Below, one piece after another: positions 49,118-57,850 of a stretch of 64,000 nt of DNA. The number at the start of each line of letters is the position of its first letter. The first letter of the stretch is position 1. Under the pieces are notes generated by a model, which saw only the letters and a list, made by a program, of their open reading frames with translations, was not told the DNA's origin and searched no databases. Made by a program: the position numbers and the translations under genes. The stretch is from Glycomyces arizonensis DSM 44726 (lineage in GTDB: Bacteria > Actinomycetota > Actinomycetes > Mycobacteriales > Micromonosporaceae): the NCBI RefSeq assembly GCF_000482705.1, contig NZ_AXWO01000001.1, forward strand, positions 124,001 to 188,000, written 5' to 3'.

Positions 49118-50121
49118 TGGTGGCCTCCGGAGGTCGCGGCGGTCGACTGCGCGGATCGGATCGCGGCGGCGACCTCGTCGGCGAGCCCGTCGCGGCCCGC
49201 CGAGCCGAACAGGTCGTTGGTGAGGAAGACGACCTCGCTGAGGCGCCCGTGCCGGTCGACGCCGATGCGGCACGCGCCCGTCTCGGAGCGCACCTCGACG
49301 CTGGTGGGCTCCAGCACGGCCGGGTCGTAGTCGCCGGCGGCGCCGAAGCGGCGGTTGAGCTCCTCGCCGCCCGCGGCCCGTTCGCGCTCGGCGACGTTCC
49401 AGGCGGCGATGACCGCCTCGGCGATGCTCCTGCCGCCCTTGCGTTCGGCTCCGGAACGGAATTCGAGGCGGCGCAGTGCGCCGGTGTACCCGAGCGTGAC
49501 CGACGCCAGGTGCTCGGCGTCGGAGCCGGTGAACTCGCTTTCGGTCACGGCCGACCGCATCTCGAGGTACCTGCGGTCGAGGTCGGCCAGTTCCGACTTG
49601 AGCTTGGTGATCTCGGGGTCGCCGTCGATGACGCCCTCGGCGGGTCGCGGGGCGGGTTCGGGCTCCGGTTCGGGTGTCGGAGCGGGGACGCTGGGCGGAG
49701 GCGGCTCGATCAGGTGGGTGAGGGCGGCCGCCTCGGCGACGATCTGCTCGGCGTTGGTCTGCACGTGGGGGTACATCTTCGCGAGTTCCCGTATCACCAG
49801 GTGCTGCGCGGTGCGCATCTGCTGGACGCTCAGCTCCGAGCGGCGGTCCTCCCCCGCGACGAGGGAGCGCAGGACGCGCTTGACGCCGCCGCCGTACTGG
49901 GGGTGGCGTTCGGCGACGCGCCTGATGAGGCGGTCGACGTCGGTCTTGAGGAACTCGCCGCCGAAGTGGTAGGAGACCAGCACCGAGAACACCGTGTTGA
50001 CCAGGCCGTAGTAGGCGGTGTGCTGTTCTTCGGGCAGCGCCCGGTAGGCGGTGCGGTCGTGCCTGGAGCCGGTGAGGATGTAGGACACGAGCGAACTGGC
50101 ACCGGGGACGGCGTCGGTCAT
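49114..50121 (-). CDS. YbaB/EbfC-type protein with long N-terminal extension
   Basis: Encodes 335 residues. The N-terminal part (about 1-140; AYRALPEEQHTAYYGLVNTVFSVLVSYHF, KTDVDRLIRRVAERHPQY) is helical and not recognised. A Pro/Glu linker (about 141-165) follows. The C-terminal 120 residues (TKLKSELADLDRRYLEM, GRLSEVVFLTNDLFGSAGRDGLADEVAAAIRSA) match the YbaB/EbfC nucleoid-protein fold. YbaB-like proteins in actinomycetes often sit beside WXG100 and EspC-like genes, as here. DNA binding is not certain for this divergent form. Confidence 0.65.
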   Translation of the reverse strand: MTDAVPGASSLVSYILTGSRHDRTAYRALPEEQHTAYYGLVNTVFSVLVSYHFGGEFLKTDVDRLIRRVAERHPQYGGGVKRVLRSLVAGEDRRSELSVQQMRTAQHLVIRELAKMYPHVQTNAEQIVAEAAALTHLIEPPPPSVPAPTPEPEPEPAPRPAEGVIDGDPEITKLKSELADLDRRYLEMRSAVTESEFTGSDAEHLASVTLGYTGALRRLEFRSGAERKGGRSIAEAVIAAWNVAERERAAGGEELNRRFGAAGDYDPAVLEPTSVEVRSETGACRIGVDRHGRLSEVVFLTNDLFGSAGRDGLADEVAAAIRSAQSTAATSGGHQ

Positions 50122-50255
50122 GGTCGCCCATCTGGTCTCGACTGGTGTGCTGGTCGCCGCCTGCGTACGGCGATGGGGCTCATGCTACACAGGGCCGTCT
50201 CCTCTTCCGATCGTCGAACGGGCCGGCGGCTCTTATCGGTGCGGGACTTGGGTAG

Positions 50256-50285
50256 AGGGCCCTCGCGCTCGCGCGCGAGGGCCCT
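50256..50285 (-). terminator. Hairpin terminator after the peptide transporter operon
   Basis: 13-bp stem AGGGCCCTCGCGC (50256-50268) and GCGCGAGGGCCCT (50273-50285), four-base loop, 11 bases past the last transporter stop. Confidence 0.85.
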
Positions 50286-50296
50286 GTTCTCGGTTC

Positions 50297-51337
50297 CTAT
50301 TTCACGGCGTGGGTGACGTCCCTTTCTTCGGCGTAGAAGCAGGCCGTCGGATGTGTTCCGTGGTCGCCGACGTCGAGGCCGGGGACCTCGTCGGCGCATT
50401 TCTCGGTGGCCTTCCAGCAGCGCGTGCGGAAGCGGCAGCCCGAAGGCGGGTTGATCGGCGAGGGCACGTCCCCTTGGAGGACGATCTCCTCGCGGTGGCC
50501 GCGCAGCTCCGGGTCCGGAACGGGCACCGCCGACAGCAGCGCCTGCGTGTACGGGTGCCTCGGGTGGTCGTAGATCTCGGCGCCGGTGCCGTACTCGACC
50601 ACCTTGCCCAGGTACATGACCGCGACCTCGTCGGCGATGTGCCGCACCACCGACAGGTCGTGGGCGATGAACACGTACGCCAGCCCGAGCTCGTCCTGGA
50701 GCCGTTCGAGCAGGTTGATCACCTGTCCCTGGATCGACACGTCCAGGGCGCTCACCGGTTCGTCGCACACCAGCACCTGCGGCCGGAGCGCCAGGGCGCG
50801 GGCGATCCCGATCCGCTGGCGCTGCCCGCCGGAGAACTGGTGCGGGTAGCGGTTGACGTGGTCGGGGCTGAGCCCGACCATGTCGAGCAGCTCCTTGACC
50901 GCCGCGGGGCGCTTGGCGCGCGGCACGACGTCGGTGTGGATCTCGAACGGCTCGCCGACGATGTCGCCGACGGTCATGCGCGGGTTCAGCGAGGTGTACG
51001 GGTCCTGGAACACCAGCTGGACATCCCGCCGCACCGACCGGATGCGCCTGGCGGAGAGGTTGCCGATCTCCTTGCCCAGCACCTTGATCGAGCCGGACGT
51101 CGGCGGCTCCAGGCCCACCAGGAGCTTCGCGAGCGTCGACTTGCCGCAGCCGGACTCGCCGACGACGCCGAGCGTCTTGCCCGCGTAGAGCTTCAGGTCG
51201 ACGCCGTCGACGGCCTGCACGTGCCCGACGGTCCGCTTGATGACGATGCCGCGCTGCACCGGGTAGTGCTTGACCGCTCCGGTGGCCTCCAGCACCGGTT
51301 CGGGCCCGGCCTCGGCCTGTCCCAGTTCAGCGTTCAT
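50297..51337 (-). CDS. Peptide ABC transporter ATPase, DppF/OppF type
   Basis: Encodes 346 residues. Walker A GVVGESGCGKSTLAKLL, signature SGGQRQRIGIARAL, Walker B VLVCDEPVSALD, and the oligopeptide-type C-terminus HPYTQALLSAVP plus Cys-rich CRFRTRCWKATEKC. It energises import together with the DppD-type partner, which it overlaps by 11 bases. Last gene of a five-gene operon. Confidence 0.94.
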   Translation of the reverse strand: MNAELGQAEAGPEPVLEATGAVKHYPVQRGIVIKRTVGHVQAVDGVDLKLYAGKTLGVVGESGCGKSTLAKLLVGLEPPTSGSIKVLGKEIGNLSARRIRSVRRDVQLVFQDPYTSLNPRMTVGDIVGEPFEIHTDVVPRAKRPAAVKELLDMVGLSPDHVNRYPHQFSGGQRQRIGIARALALRPQVLVCDEPVSALDVSIQGQVINLLERLQDELGLAYVFIAHDLSVVRHIADEVAVMYLGKVVEYGTGAEIYDHPRHPYTQALLSAVPVPDPELRGHREEIVLQGDVPSPINPPSGCRFRTRCWKATEKCADEVPGLDVGDHGTHPTACFYAEERDVTHAVK

Positions 51338-52376
51338 CCCTGTAGACCTCCTTGGCGAAGTGGCAGAGGGACCGATGGTCGTCGGTGACCTCTTCGTACG
51401 GCGGCGCCTCGGTCGCGCACCGCTCAGGGTCGACCGCCCAGCAGCGGGGGTGGAAGGGGCAGCCGCTCGGCAGCGCCGCCGGGTTCGGCGGCAGGCCGGG
51501 GATGACCTCCAGCTCCCGGCCGACGGTGTCGACGCGCGGGATGGCCCGCAGCAGCGCCTTCGTGTAGGGGTGGGCCGGGCGCTTGAAGGCGTCGTGGATG
51601 CTCGCCCGCTCGACGATCTCCCCGGCGTACATGACCGCGACGTCGTCGGCGACGTCGGCGACCACGCCCAGGTCGTGCGTGATGAGGATGAGCCCCATGT
51701 TGCGCTCGTCCTGGATCTGCTTGAGCAGGCGCATGATCTGTGCCTGCACGGTGACGTCGAGCGCGGTGGTCGGCTCGTCGGCGATGAGGACCTCGGGATC
51801 GAGCGCGAGCGCCATGGCGATCATGACCCGCTGGCGCATCCCGCCGGAGAACTGGTGCGGGTAGTGGCCCACCCGGTTCTTGGCGTCGGGGATGCCGACC
51901 TGGTCGAGCAGTTCGATCGCCCGCCGCTTGGCGTCGGCGCGGCTGGTGCCGCGGTGGACGCGGAAGAGCTCGCCGATCTGGAAGCCGACCGACCACAGCG
52001 GGTTGAGCGCCGAGAGCGCGTCCTGGAAGACGATGGCGATGTGGTTGGCGCGCACCGTCCTCCGGCTCTCCTCGTCCTGCGCGAGCAGGTCGACGCCGCG
52101 CAGGCGGACCTCGCCGCCGGTGACGTAGCCGGGCGGCGAGTCGAGGATGCCCATGACGGCCTGCGAGGTCACCGACTTGCCCGAGCCGGATTCGCCCACG
52201 ATGGCGAGGGTCTTGCCCTGCTCGAGCGTGAAGCTCACCCCGCGGACGGTCGGGATGCGCTTGCCGCGCACCTTGAACTCGACCCGGAGGTCTTCGACTT
52301 CGAGCAGCGGGGCGTTCAGGTCGGCCCCCGGCAGGGTGTCGCCGACGACGCGGAGGTTCTCTGCCATGCGTCTCAC
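51327..52376 (-). CDS. Peptide ABC transporter ATPase, DppD/OppD type
   Basis: Encodes 349 residues. Walker [18 protein letters not shown], signature [15 protein letters not shown], Walker [14 protein letters not shown]-terminal [12 protein letters not shown] and the Cys motif [15 protein letters not shown]. Overlaps the upstream permease by four bases and the downstream ATPase by 11, so stoichiometric production is expected. Confidence 0.94.
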   Translation of the reverse strand: MRRMAENLRVVGDTLPGADLNAPLLEVEDLRVEFKVRGKRIPTVRGVSFTLEQGKTLAIVGESGSGKSVTSQAVMGILDSPPGYVTGGEVRLRGVDLLAQDEESRRTVRANHIAIVFQDALSALNPLWSVGFQIGELFRVHRGTSRADAKRRAIELLDQVGIPDAKNRVGHYPHQFSGGMRQRVMIAMALALDPEVLIADEPTTALDVTVQAQIMRLLKQIQDERNMGLILITHDLGVVADVADDVAVMYAGEIVERASIHDAFKRPAHPYTKALLRAIPRVDTVGRELEVIPGLPPNPAALPSGCPFHPRCWAVDPERCATEAPPYEEVTDDHRSLCHFAKEVYRDER

Positions 52377-53296
52377 CTCAGTTTCGGGTCGAGGGCGTCG
52401 CGCAGCGCGTCACCGAAGGTCGCGAACGCGAACACAGTGCCGATGAGCAGCAGCAGCGGGATGCCGAACAGGTAGATGTAGCCGCCGCCGGCCCACTCGG
52501 TGCCCTTGGCCAGCAGCACGCCCCAGCTGGTGGCGGGGGGCTGGACGCCGATGCCGAGCACCGCCAGGGCCGACTCGGTGACGATGATGCCGCCGATGGT
52601 GGTGGGGATGACGGCGGTGACCGGCACGATCGCGTTGGGCAGGATGTGGCGGAACATGATGCGCCGGTCCTTGGCGCCCAGGCACTTGGCGGCGGTGACG
52701 TAGTCGAGGTTCTTGGTCTCGATCGTCGCCGCGCGCGTGTACCGGCAGAACTCCATCCAGCCGAACACGGTCAGGGCGATCACCGGCGGTCCCACGGTCG
52801 AGAGCAGGCCGCCCGAGGAGCCCCCGTTGCGGAACAGGCTCAGCAGCAGGATCGCGCCGAGCAACATCGGCAGGACGATGAACACGTCGAGCGCCCGGGA
52901 GATGAGCGCGTCCAGCCAGCCGCCGTAGTAGCCGGCGAGGATGCCGAGCACCAGGCCGATGATCACCGCGAGGATCATGACGGTGAGCGCCAGCACGATG
53001 GTGGGCCTGGTGCCGTGGACGACGGTGGCCGCGAAGTCGCAGCCGAAGCCGTCGGTGCCGAGCGGGTGCTCACCGGCGAACCAGGTGTCGGGGCGCTGCC
53101 TGGCGTCGCGTCCGATGCAGTACGTGGGGTCCTTGTCGGTGAACAGGGTCGGGAAGGCCGCCATCGTGAACACGAACAGCAGGATCAGGGTGGCGAAGAT
53201 GACGTCGGGACGGCGCGCCATGGTGCGGAAGGCGTCCTTCCACAGCGACGCCTGCGGGGCGTCGGGCTGGGCCTTCGGCGCGGTCAGCTCACTCAT
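52373..53296 (-). CDS. Peptide ABC transporter permease, DppC type
   Basis: Encodes 307 residues with an N-terminal cytoplasmic stretch, first span at about 34-53 (PDVIFATLILLFVFTMAAFPTLF), an external loop, and five more spans. The EAA-type loop is YVTAAKCLGAKDRRIMFRHILPNAIVP. The N-terminus carries the DppC-type GTDGFGCDFAATVVHGTR external segment. It overlaps the DppB-type permease by eight bases. Confidence 0.93.
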   Translation of the reverse strand: MSELTAPKAQPDAPQASLWKDAFRTMARRPDVIFATLILLFVFTMAAFPTLFTDKDPTYCIGRDARQRPDTWFAGEHPLGTDGFGCDFAATVVHGTRPTIVLALTVMILAVIIGLVLGILAGYYGGWLDALISRALDVFIVLPMLLGAILLLSLFRNGGSSGGLLSTVGPPVIALTVFGWMEFCRYTRAATIETKNLDYVTAAKCLGAKDRRIMFRHILPNAIVPVTAVIPTTIGGIIVTESALAVLGIGVQPPATSWGVLLAKGTEWAGGGYIYLFGIPLLLLIGTVFAFATFGDALRDALDPKLR

Positions 53297-54299
53297 AGCG
53301 GATCCTCGGGTCGAGCGCGGCGTACAACAGGTCCACGGCGAGACTGACGAGCACCACGACCACGGCGCTCACGGTCAGGCCCACGATCACCAGGTTCACT
53401 TCCTGGCGCTGCACGCCTTGGAAGATCATGCGGCCCATGCCCGGGATGCCCATGACGCCCTCGGTGAGGACGGCGCCGGAGAGCATGAACGCGAACAGGT
53501 AGCCGATGCCGGTGATGATGGGGATCATCGAGTTGCGCACCACGTGCACGACGGTGATGCGGGCCTTCTTCAGTCCCTTGGCCTTGGCGGTGCGCACGAA
53601 GTCGGAGCCGAGGTTCTCCAGCTGGCTGGCCCGCACCAGGCGGGTGAGGGTGGCCAGGCCGACCGTGCCGAGGATGATGCCAGGCACGATCATGGTCGTC
53701 CATGGATAGTCGGGACTGTAGTTGGGTCTGAAGAGCTGTCCCATGAACGATTCGCTGCCCCATATGCCTCTGGCCCACTGAGTGAGGGGGACGGCGATGA
53801 TGTACGTATAGGCCAGCAGGATCAGGAAGACCGGGACCGAGTCGATCAGGATGGTGGTGCCCCGCACCGAGTGGTCGATGACCCTGCCGCGGTGGCGGGC
53901 CGCCCAGGTGCCCAGCAGCATGGCCAGGATGACGAGGGTGACGGTGGAGAACATGAACAACCGCAGCGTATTCGGAATGTAGACCGCCAGCAGCTCGCCG
54001 ACGTCGCGGTTGCCGCTGAGGGTGGTGCCGAAATCGCCGCTGGCGTAGTCCTGGAGGCGTTCGACGAACGGCGTCAGGCACGGGTCGCCCGGACGCTCAT
54101 AGCATTTGTTGTCCAGGCCGTAGAGTCGCTCGACCTGGGCGAGCATCGCGGGGTCGGGGGTGCGCTTCCCGCCGAAGAACAGCAGCGCCGGGTTGCCGCG
54201 GATCTGCACCGACAGCGCCATCATGTAGTGCAGGAGGAACAGCGCGACACCGAGGGTGAGCAGCGCTTGGAGCAGGCGTCGGATGACGTAGCGTCCCAT
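53289..54299 (-). CDS. Peptide ABC transporter permease, DppB type
   Basis: Encodes 336 residues: short N-terminus MGRYVIRRLLQALLTLGVALFLLHYMMAL with span 1, a long external domain (about 35-100, containing two Cys), then five spans and the EAA loop FVRTAKAKGLKKARITVVHVVRNSMIPI. Together with the DppC-type protein it forms the channel. It starts 65 bases after the binding-protein stop, across a perfect hairpin. Confidence 0.93.
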   Translation of the reverse strand: MGRYVIRRLLQALLTLGVALFLLHYMMALSVQIRGNPALLFFGGKRTPDPAMLAQVERLYGLDNKCYERPGDPCLTPFVERLQDYASGDFGTTLSGNRDVGELLAVYIPNTLRLFMFSTVTLVILAMLLGTWAARHRGRVIDHSVRGTTILIDSVPVFLILLAYTYIIAVPLTQWARGIWGSESFMGQLFRPNYSPDYPWTTMIVPGIILGTVGLATLTRLVRASQLENLGSDFVRTAKAKGLKKARITVVHVVRNSMIPIITGIGYLFAFMLSGAVLTEGVMGIPGMGRMIFQGVQRQEVNLVIVGLTVSAVVVVLVSLAVDLLYAALDPRIRYE

Positions 54300-54316
54300 A
54301 TGTGTCCGTTTCTAGA

Positions 54317-54345
54317 AGCCGCGGGCGGGTTCGTGGCCCGCCCGC
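54317..54345 (-). promoter_or_regulatory. Intercistronic hairpin after the binding-protein gene
   Basis: CCGCGGGCGGG (54317-54327) and CCCGCCCGCGG (54335-54345), seven-base loop. Same position as the palindrome at 5883-5916 in the sugar importer operon, and the same expected role: more binding protein than permease. Confidence 0.7.
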
Positions 54346-54363
54346 GGTCCGCCTTTCGGTCGT

Positions 54364-56043
54364 CTACTCGTTGATGACGATGTCGCGCAGTTCGGCGTCA
54401 CCGCCCGGTCCGGAGTAGATGGGGTGGACGATCACGTTGCTGACCCGCTCGGTGTGGAAGTAGCTGACCTGCTCGACGAAGATCGGCGCGCTGGGGAAGA
54501 CCTCGGCGAGGGTCCTCTCGGCCTCCTGGTAGAGCTCGACGGCCTCCTCGATGGTGGAGGCGGTGCCGGCCTCGGCGATGTTGGCCTCGTACTGCTCGTT
54601 CTCGAAGCCGTTGTCGTTCTTGAGGGCGCCGTTGCCGTAGATGGGCTCGAGGTAGTTCTCGTTCAGGTTGTAGTCAGGTCCCCAGCCGTCGCGGAAGGGG
54701 CCGTCCAGGTTGTGGGCCTCGCGGGCGGCGAGGTAGTCCGGCCAGTCCATGCTCACGATCTCGTACTCGATGCCGAGCGTCTGGGAGATGGAGTCGCCGA
54801 TGGCGCGGAAGATGTCGACGTTGTCACTGGCGTCGTTGACCCAGATCCGCAGCTTCTCGCCCTCGGGCCAGCCGCCGGCGTCTTCGAGCAGCTGGGTGGC
54901 CAGTTCAGGGTCGTAGGTGCAGAACTCGCCGCAGGCGCTCTGGCCGCCGCCGAGGATCGAGGCGGGCACCCAGGAGTCGAGCGGGTTGTACCGGTCGGGG
55001 CCGATGACATTGAGGACGCCTTCGCGGTCGATGGCCACGGAGATGGCATGGCGCAGGTTGACGTCCTGGTAGGTCTCGTCGTAGAGCGGGAAGCCCAGCA
55101 CGACGATGCTGGTGCCGTCCTGGACGATGCGGCGCTCGGCGAGCTCGGCATCGTTGACGGCGGACTCGTAGTCGGCCGCGCTCGGGCGGCAGACGTCGAT
55201 GTCACCGGTGAGGAAGTCGGCCCAGCAATCGTCCCCTTCGAGGTAGACGTGCCAGCGGACGGCGTCGATGGAGGGCGCGTGGTCGCCCTGGTACTCATCC
55301 CAGGCGACGGCGGTGCCGCCGTTCTCGATGCTGTAAGGCTCTTCGAACATGAACGGGCCGTTGCCGATCGGCTGCTTCTCGCAGGCTTCGGTGTCGGCCA
55401 GGCACTCCTCGGCGACCGGGAAGAACGCCTCGTAGCCGAGCATGGTCGCGAAGGAGGCGAACGGCGCGGCGAGCTCGACTTGGATCGTGTACTCGTCGGG
55501 AGAGGTCACGCCCGAGAGCTCCTTGACGTCGACCGGCGGGAACTCGGGGACCTCCGGATCGGCCCACTGCTCCTCCGGGAGCTGCTCGGGGTTCATCTCC
55601 TCATAGCCCGCGAAGGTGGAGAAGAAGCCGTTGAGCGGGAGCACGTTGGGAGCGTAAGCGGTACGGTTCCAGGAGCGCATGAAGGCCGCGGCGTTCACCG
55701 GCTCGCCGTTGTGGAACTTGAGGCCTTCCTTGATCTTGATGGTCCAGGTCTGGTTGTCCTCGGTGGTGATCGACTCGGCCACCAGGTTCTCCGGCTCACC
55801 GGTCTTGGCGTCGTAGTAGACCAGGCCCTCGTAGACGTTCTTGATGATGCGGAAGCCCTCGGATTCGCCGGAGCCGCCGGGAATGAGGCTTCGCGGCTCG
55901 CCGATCTGCATGTTGAGGACGCTACCGCCGTCGCCCTCGCCTTCGACGTCATCGGGGTCGCCCGCACAGGCGGAGGTCAGCGCGAGTACTGCGGCCGCGG
56001 TTGCGGCCATCGCGATTTTCATTCGTCTCACTGGACGCTCCAT
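54364..56043 (-). CDS. Peptide-binding lipoprotein (family 5 solute-binding protein)
   Basis: Encodes about 559 residues from ATG 56043; GTG 56073 and ATG 56022 are alternatives and none has a good ribosome site. Signal peptide MKIAMAATAAAVLALTSAC with the lipobox Cys, then an acidic Gly/Glu linker and SBP_bac_5 domains (SLIPGGSGESEGFRIIKNVYEGLVYYD, WTIKIKEGLKFHNGEPVNAAAF, DVNLRHAISVAIDREGV, FRDGWGPDYNLNENYLEPIYG). It captures oligopeptides or similar compounds for the downstream permeases. First gene of the operon. Confidence 0.93.
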   Translation of the reverse strand: MERPVRRMKIAMAATAAAVLALTSACAGDPDDVEGEGDGGSVLNMQIGEPRSLIPGGSGESEGFRIIKNVYEGLVYYDAKTGEPENLVAESITTEDNQTWTIKIKEGLKFHNGEPVNAAAFMRSWNRTAYAPNVLPLNGFFSTFAGYEEMNPEQLPEEQWADPEVPEFPPVDVKELSGVTSPDEYTIQVELAAPFASFATMLGYEAFFPVAEECLADTEACEKQPIGNGPFMFEEPYSIENGGTAVAWDEYQGDHAPSIDAVRWHVYLEGDDCWADFLTGDIDVCRPSAADYESAVNDAELAERRIVQDGTSIVVLGFPLYDETYQDVNLRHAISVAIDREGVLNVIGPDRYNPLDSWVPASILGGGQSACGEFCTYDPELATQLLEDAGGWPEGEKLRIWVNDASDNVDIFRAIGDSISQTLGIEYEIVSMDWPDYLAAREAHNLDGPFRDGWGPDYNLNENYLEPIYGNGALKNDNGFENEQYEANIAEAGTASTIEEAVELYQEAERTLAEVFPSAPIFVEQVSYFHTERVSNVIVHPIYSGPGGDAELRDIVINE

Positions 56044-56236
56044 GGAGGTGAGTTGAATCGTGGGATGACTCACACCATGTCGTACAACACAGCTAAATGA
56101 AAGGGTGCGTTGTGAAATCGTTACCTAGAGGAACACCAGTGGAGACCTTGCATTGACAAATATAAGTTTTTATACCTAGCTAAATATAAATCAATGAGGC
56201 GGGTGTTGTCAGAGTCACTGAGAATGACCAGAGCGT
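56044..56236. other. AT-rich upstream interval of the transporter operon
   Basis: No gene. The 56145-56205 stretch (TTGACA, then TATAAGTTTTTATACC and TAAATATAAA) is markedly AT-rich in a GC-rich region and contains TTGACA at 56153-56158 on the plus strand. The minus-strand promoter of the transporter operon should lie here but cannot be fixed. Confidence 0.4.
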
Positions 56237-56926
56237 TCACTCTGGCAACAGATATGCGGAGGCCTCGGCGGCGCAGGCGGCACCGTAGGACTGCTCGAGA
56301 CGATGCACGAATTCTGCTGGATTGAGCGTATATCCGCGTGTCCCAACGGATTCGAGTGCAACTGCGGACAATTGGCTGCCGATCTCGGCGGCCCGGCGCA
56401 GCGGCATCCCCCAGCCGAGCGCGGCCAGCAGTCCGGCGACGAACGCGTCGGGGGCGCCGGCGGGATCGATGAGCTCCCTCGCGCGGGCCAGGGGCACCCG
56501 CACGCGGTCCATGTCGTGGCCGACGATCTCGGTGCCCTCGGCGTCGAGGGTGGTCACGCGCACGCGCACCCGCTTGAGGATCTCGTCGTCGCTCAGCCCG
56601 GTGACGCCTTGGAGGAACTGGTAGCGGTCCTGGCTCGTGACCAGGAACTTCGCGCCTTCGATGAACTCGGCGGCGTCGGCGCCGTCGAGGGTGCCGGGGT
56701 CGGCGCTGAAGTCCAGGCCCAGATCGCGGCACTGCTCGGCGTAGGACAGCATGACCTTCGGGTCGTCGGCGCCGATATGGAGCAGGGCGAACGGCCCGGA
56801 CTGCTCCATGACCTCGATGAGGTCGAATGCCGTCTGGCCGGGCTCAAGGGCGATGACCGGCTTGCCGAGCTGGTTCATCCCGTGGGAGATGGCAAGGGCG
56901 GCCGCGCCGGTGACGGCGGTCTTCAT
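56237..56926 (-). CDS. Shortened PfkB-family carbohydrate/nucleoside kinase
   Basis: Encodes 229 residues against about 320 for the actinobacterial adenosine-kinase-like family. The C-terminal half is normal: LLHIGADDPKVMLSYAEQCRDLGLDFSADPG, EFIEGAKFLVTSQDRYQFL, RVRVRVTTLDAEG and signature DPAGAPDAFVAGLLAALGWG, with catalytic Asp kept and GAGD changed to GAPD. The N-terminus goes from MKTAVTGAA directly to ISHGMNQLGKPVIAL, so the substrate lid and much of the sugar site are missing. Either a degenerate paralogue or a minimal kinase. Confidence 0.75.
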   Translation of the reverse strand: MKTAVTGAAALAISHGMNQLGKPVIALEPGQTAFDLIEVMEQSGPFALLHIGADDPKVMLSYAEQCRDLGLDFSADPGTLDGADAAEFIEGAKFLVTSQDRYQFLQGVTGLSDDEILKRVRVRVTTLDAEGTEIVGHDMDRVRVPLARARELIDPAGAPDAFVAGLLAALGWGMPLRRAAEIGSQLSAVALESVGTRGYTLNPAEFVHRLEQSYGAACAAEASAYLLPE

Positions 56927-57078
56927 GGATTGGACCTCGCAGGAGACACGGTGAAGCCCGGCCGACGAGACCAGATATGGGTGGGTTCGACCGGGCTTTC
57001 TAGCTTATGGGTCACCTTAGGTGAATGAACGTCTGGGTCGGTGCCGATCCGGCGGACCCTCGACCGCTAGCGGAAGGG

Positions 57079-57447
57079 CTAGTGGAAGGAGTCGCCGCAG
57101 GCGCAGGAACCCTGGGCGTTCGGGTTGTCGATGGTGAAGCCCTGGGCGTCGATGCGGTCGGCGAAGTCGATGTTCGCGCCCATGAGGTAGGGAACGCTCA
57201 TGCGGTCGACGACGACCTCGAAGCCGTCGTAGGACTGCACGACGTCGCCCTCGCGGTTGTCGGTGTCGAAGTAGAGGCCGTAGCGCAGGCCGGAACAGCC
57301 GCCGGGGCTGACCTCGACGCGCAGGCGCAGGCCCTCTTCGCCCTCCTGCTCGATCAGGGTTTTGACTTTGATGGCGGCCGCGTCCGTGAGCTTCACGCCG
57401 GTGGCGGCGGTCTCCTTGACGTCCTCGGCCTGCTGAGTAGCGCTCAC
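57079..57447 (-). CDS. erpA: Iron-sulfur cluster insertion protein, ErpA/HesB type
   Basis: Encodes 122 residues from GTG 57447, with GGGAG seven bases upstream; longer frames add poorly conserved residues. A-type carrier with the three cysteines: PGGCSGLRYGLYFD and the C-terminal GSCACGDSFH. It delivers 4Fe-4S clusters to enzymes, possibly including the NadA encoded 1.6 kb away. Normal length. Confidence 0.94.
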   Translation of the reverse strand: MSATQQAEDVKETAATGVKLTDAAAIKVKTLIEQEGEEGLRLRVEVSPGGCSGLRYGLYFDTDNREGDVVQSYDGFEVVVDRMSVPYLMGANIDFADRIDAQGFTIDNPNAQGSCACGDSFH

Positions 57448-57599
57448 TAGTAGCTCCCTCTGCTGAGTTGGGATCAACGGCGTCGATCGGGTCTTCGACT
57501 TGTCAACAGTACCCAACGGCACCGGACGTGTCTCTATTCCCGAGCCTGAGTTGAGGGGATGGCGCCCACAGCGCGCCTATCCCGAAGACACCGTCATCA

Positions 57600-57612
57600 T
57601 ATAGCCTATAGG
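57600..57612. repeat. AT palindrome, left flank of the minisatellite
   Basis: TATAGCCTATA (57600-57610) is the inverted copy of TATAGGCTATA at 57803-57813. CCTATAGG (57605-57612) is itself a perfect palindrome. AT-rich sequence continues to 57626. Confidence 0.65.
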
Positions 57613-57629
57613 GTATATGATATAAGATC

Positions 57630-57733
57630 GGCTCGGCGGCTCGGCGGCTCGGCGGCTCGGCGGCTCGGCGGCTCGGCGGCTCGGCGGCTCGGCGGCTCGG
57701 CGGCGCGGCGGCTCGGCGGCTCGGCGGCTCGGC
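57630..57733 (+). repeat. Minisatellite: 13 copies of GGCTCGGC
   Basis: Thirteen tandem 8-bp units fill 57630-57733. Twelve are exact GGCTCGGC; the tenth is GGCGCGGC. The array is not in a gene. It lies between erpA (promoter side) and the 3' end of the glycerate kinase gene, and both edges are AT-rich palindromes. Copy number is likely to vary between strains because such identical arrays slip during replication. Confidence 0.9.
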
Positions 57734-57782
57734 GGCGAAGACGCCGCACAGCCATGTCCGGCTTACATCCTATACTTTATAA

Positions 57783-57813
57783 CCTATAAATATATTATAG
57801 GATATAGGCTATA
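57783..57813. repeat. AT palindromes, right flank of the minisatellite
   Basis: CCTATAA (57783-57789), ATATA, TTATAGG (57795-57801) form a hairpin with the same arms as 3004-3018. TATAGGCTATA (57803-57813) inversely repeats the left flank at 57600-57610. The block is about 40 bases past the glycerate kinase stop and may act as its 3' end. Confidence 0.65.
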
Positions 57814-57850
57814 CTTTATGTGCCGAATCCGGGCGCTGGGCGGGGTTGTA

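Noticed and set aside
57630-57733. CRISPR array
   Set aside because: Units are 8 bp with no spacers and no cas genes are present.
57559-57789. Short frame running through the GGCTCGGC array
   Set aside because: It only reflects the repeat, which reads as Arg-Leu-Gly-Gly-Ser-Ala-type text; an 8-bp unit shifts frame with each copy and no start signal exists.
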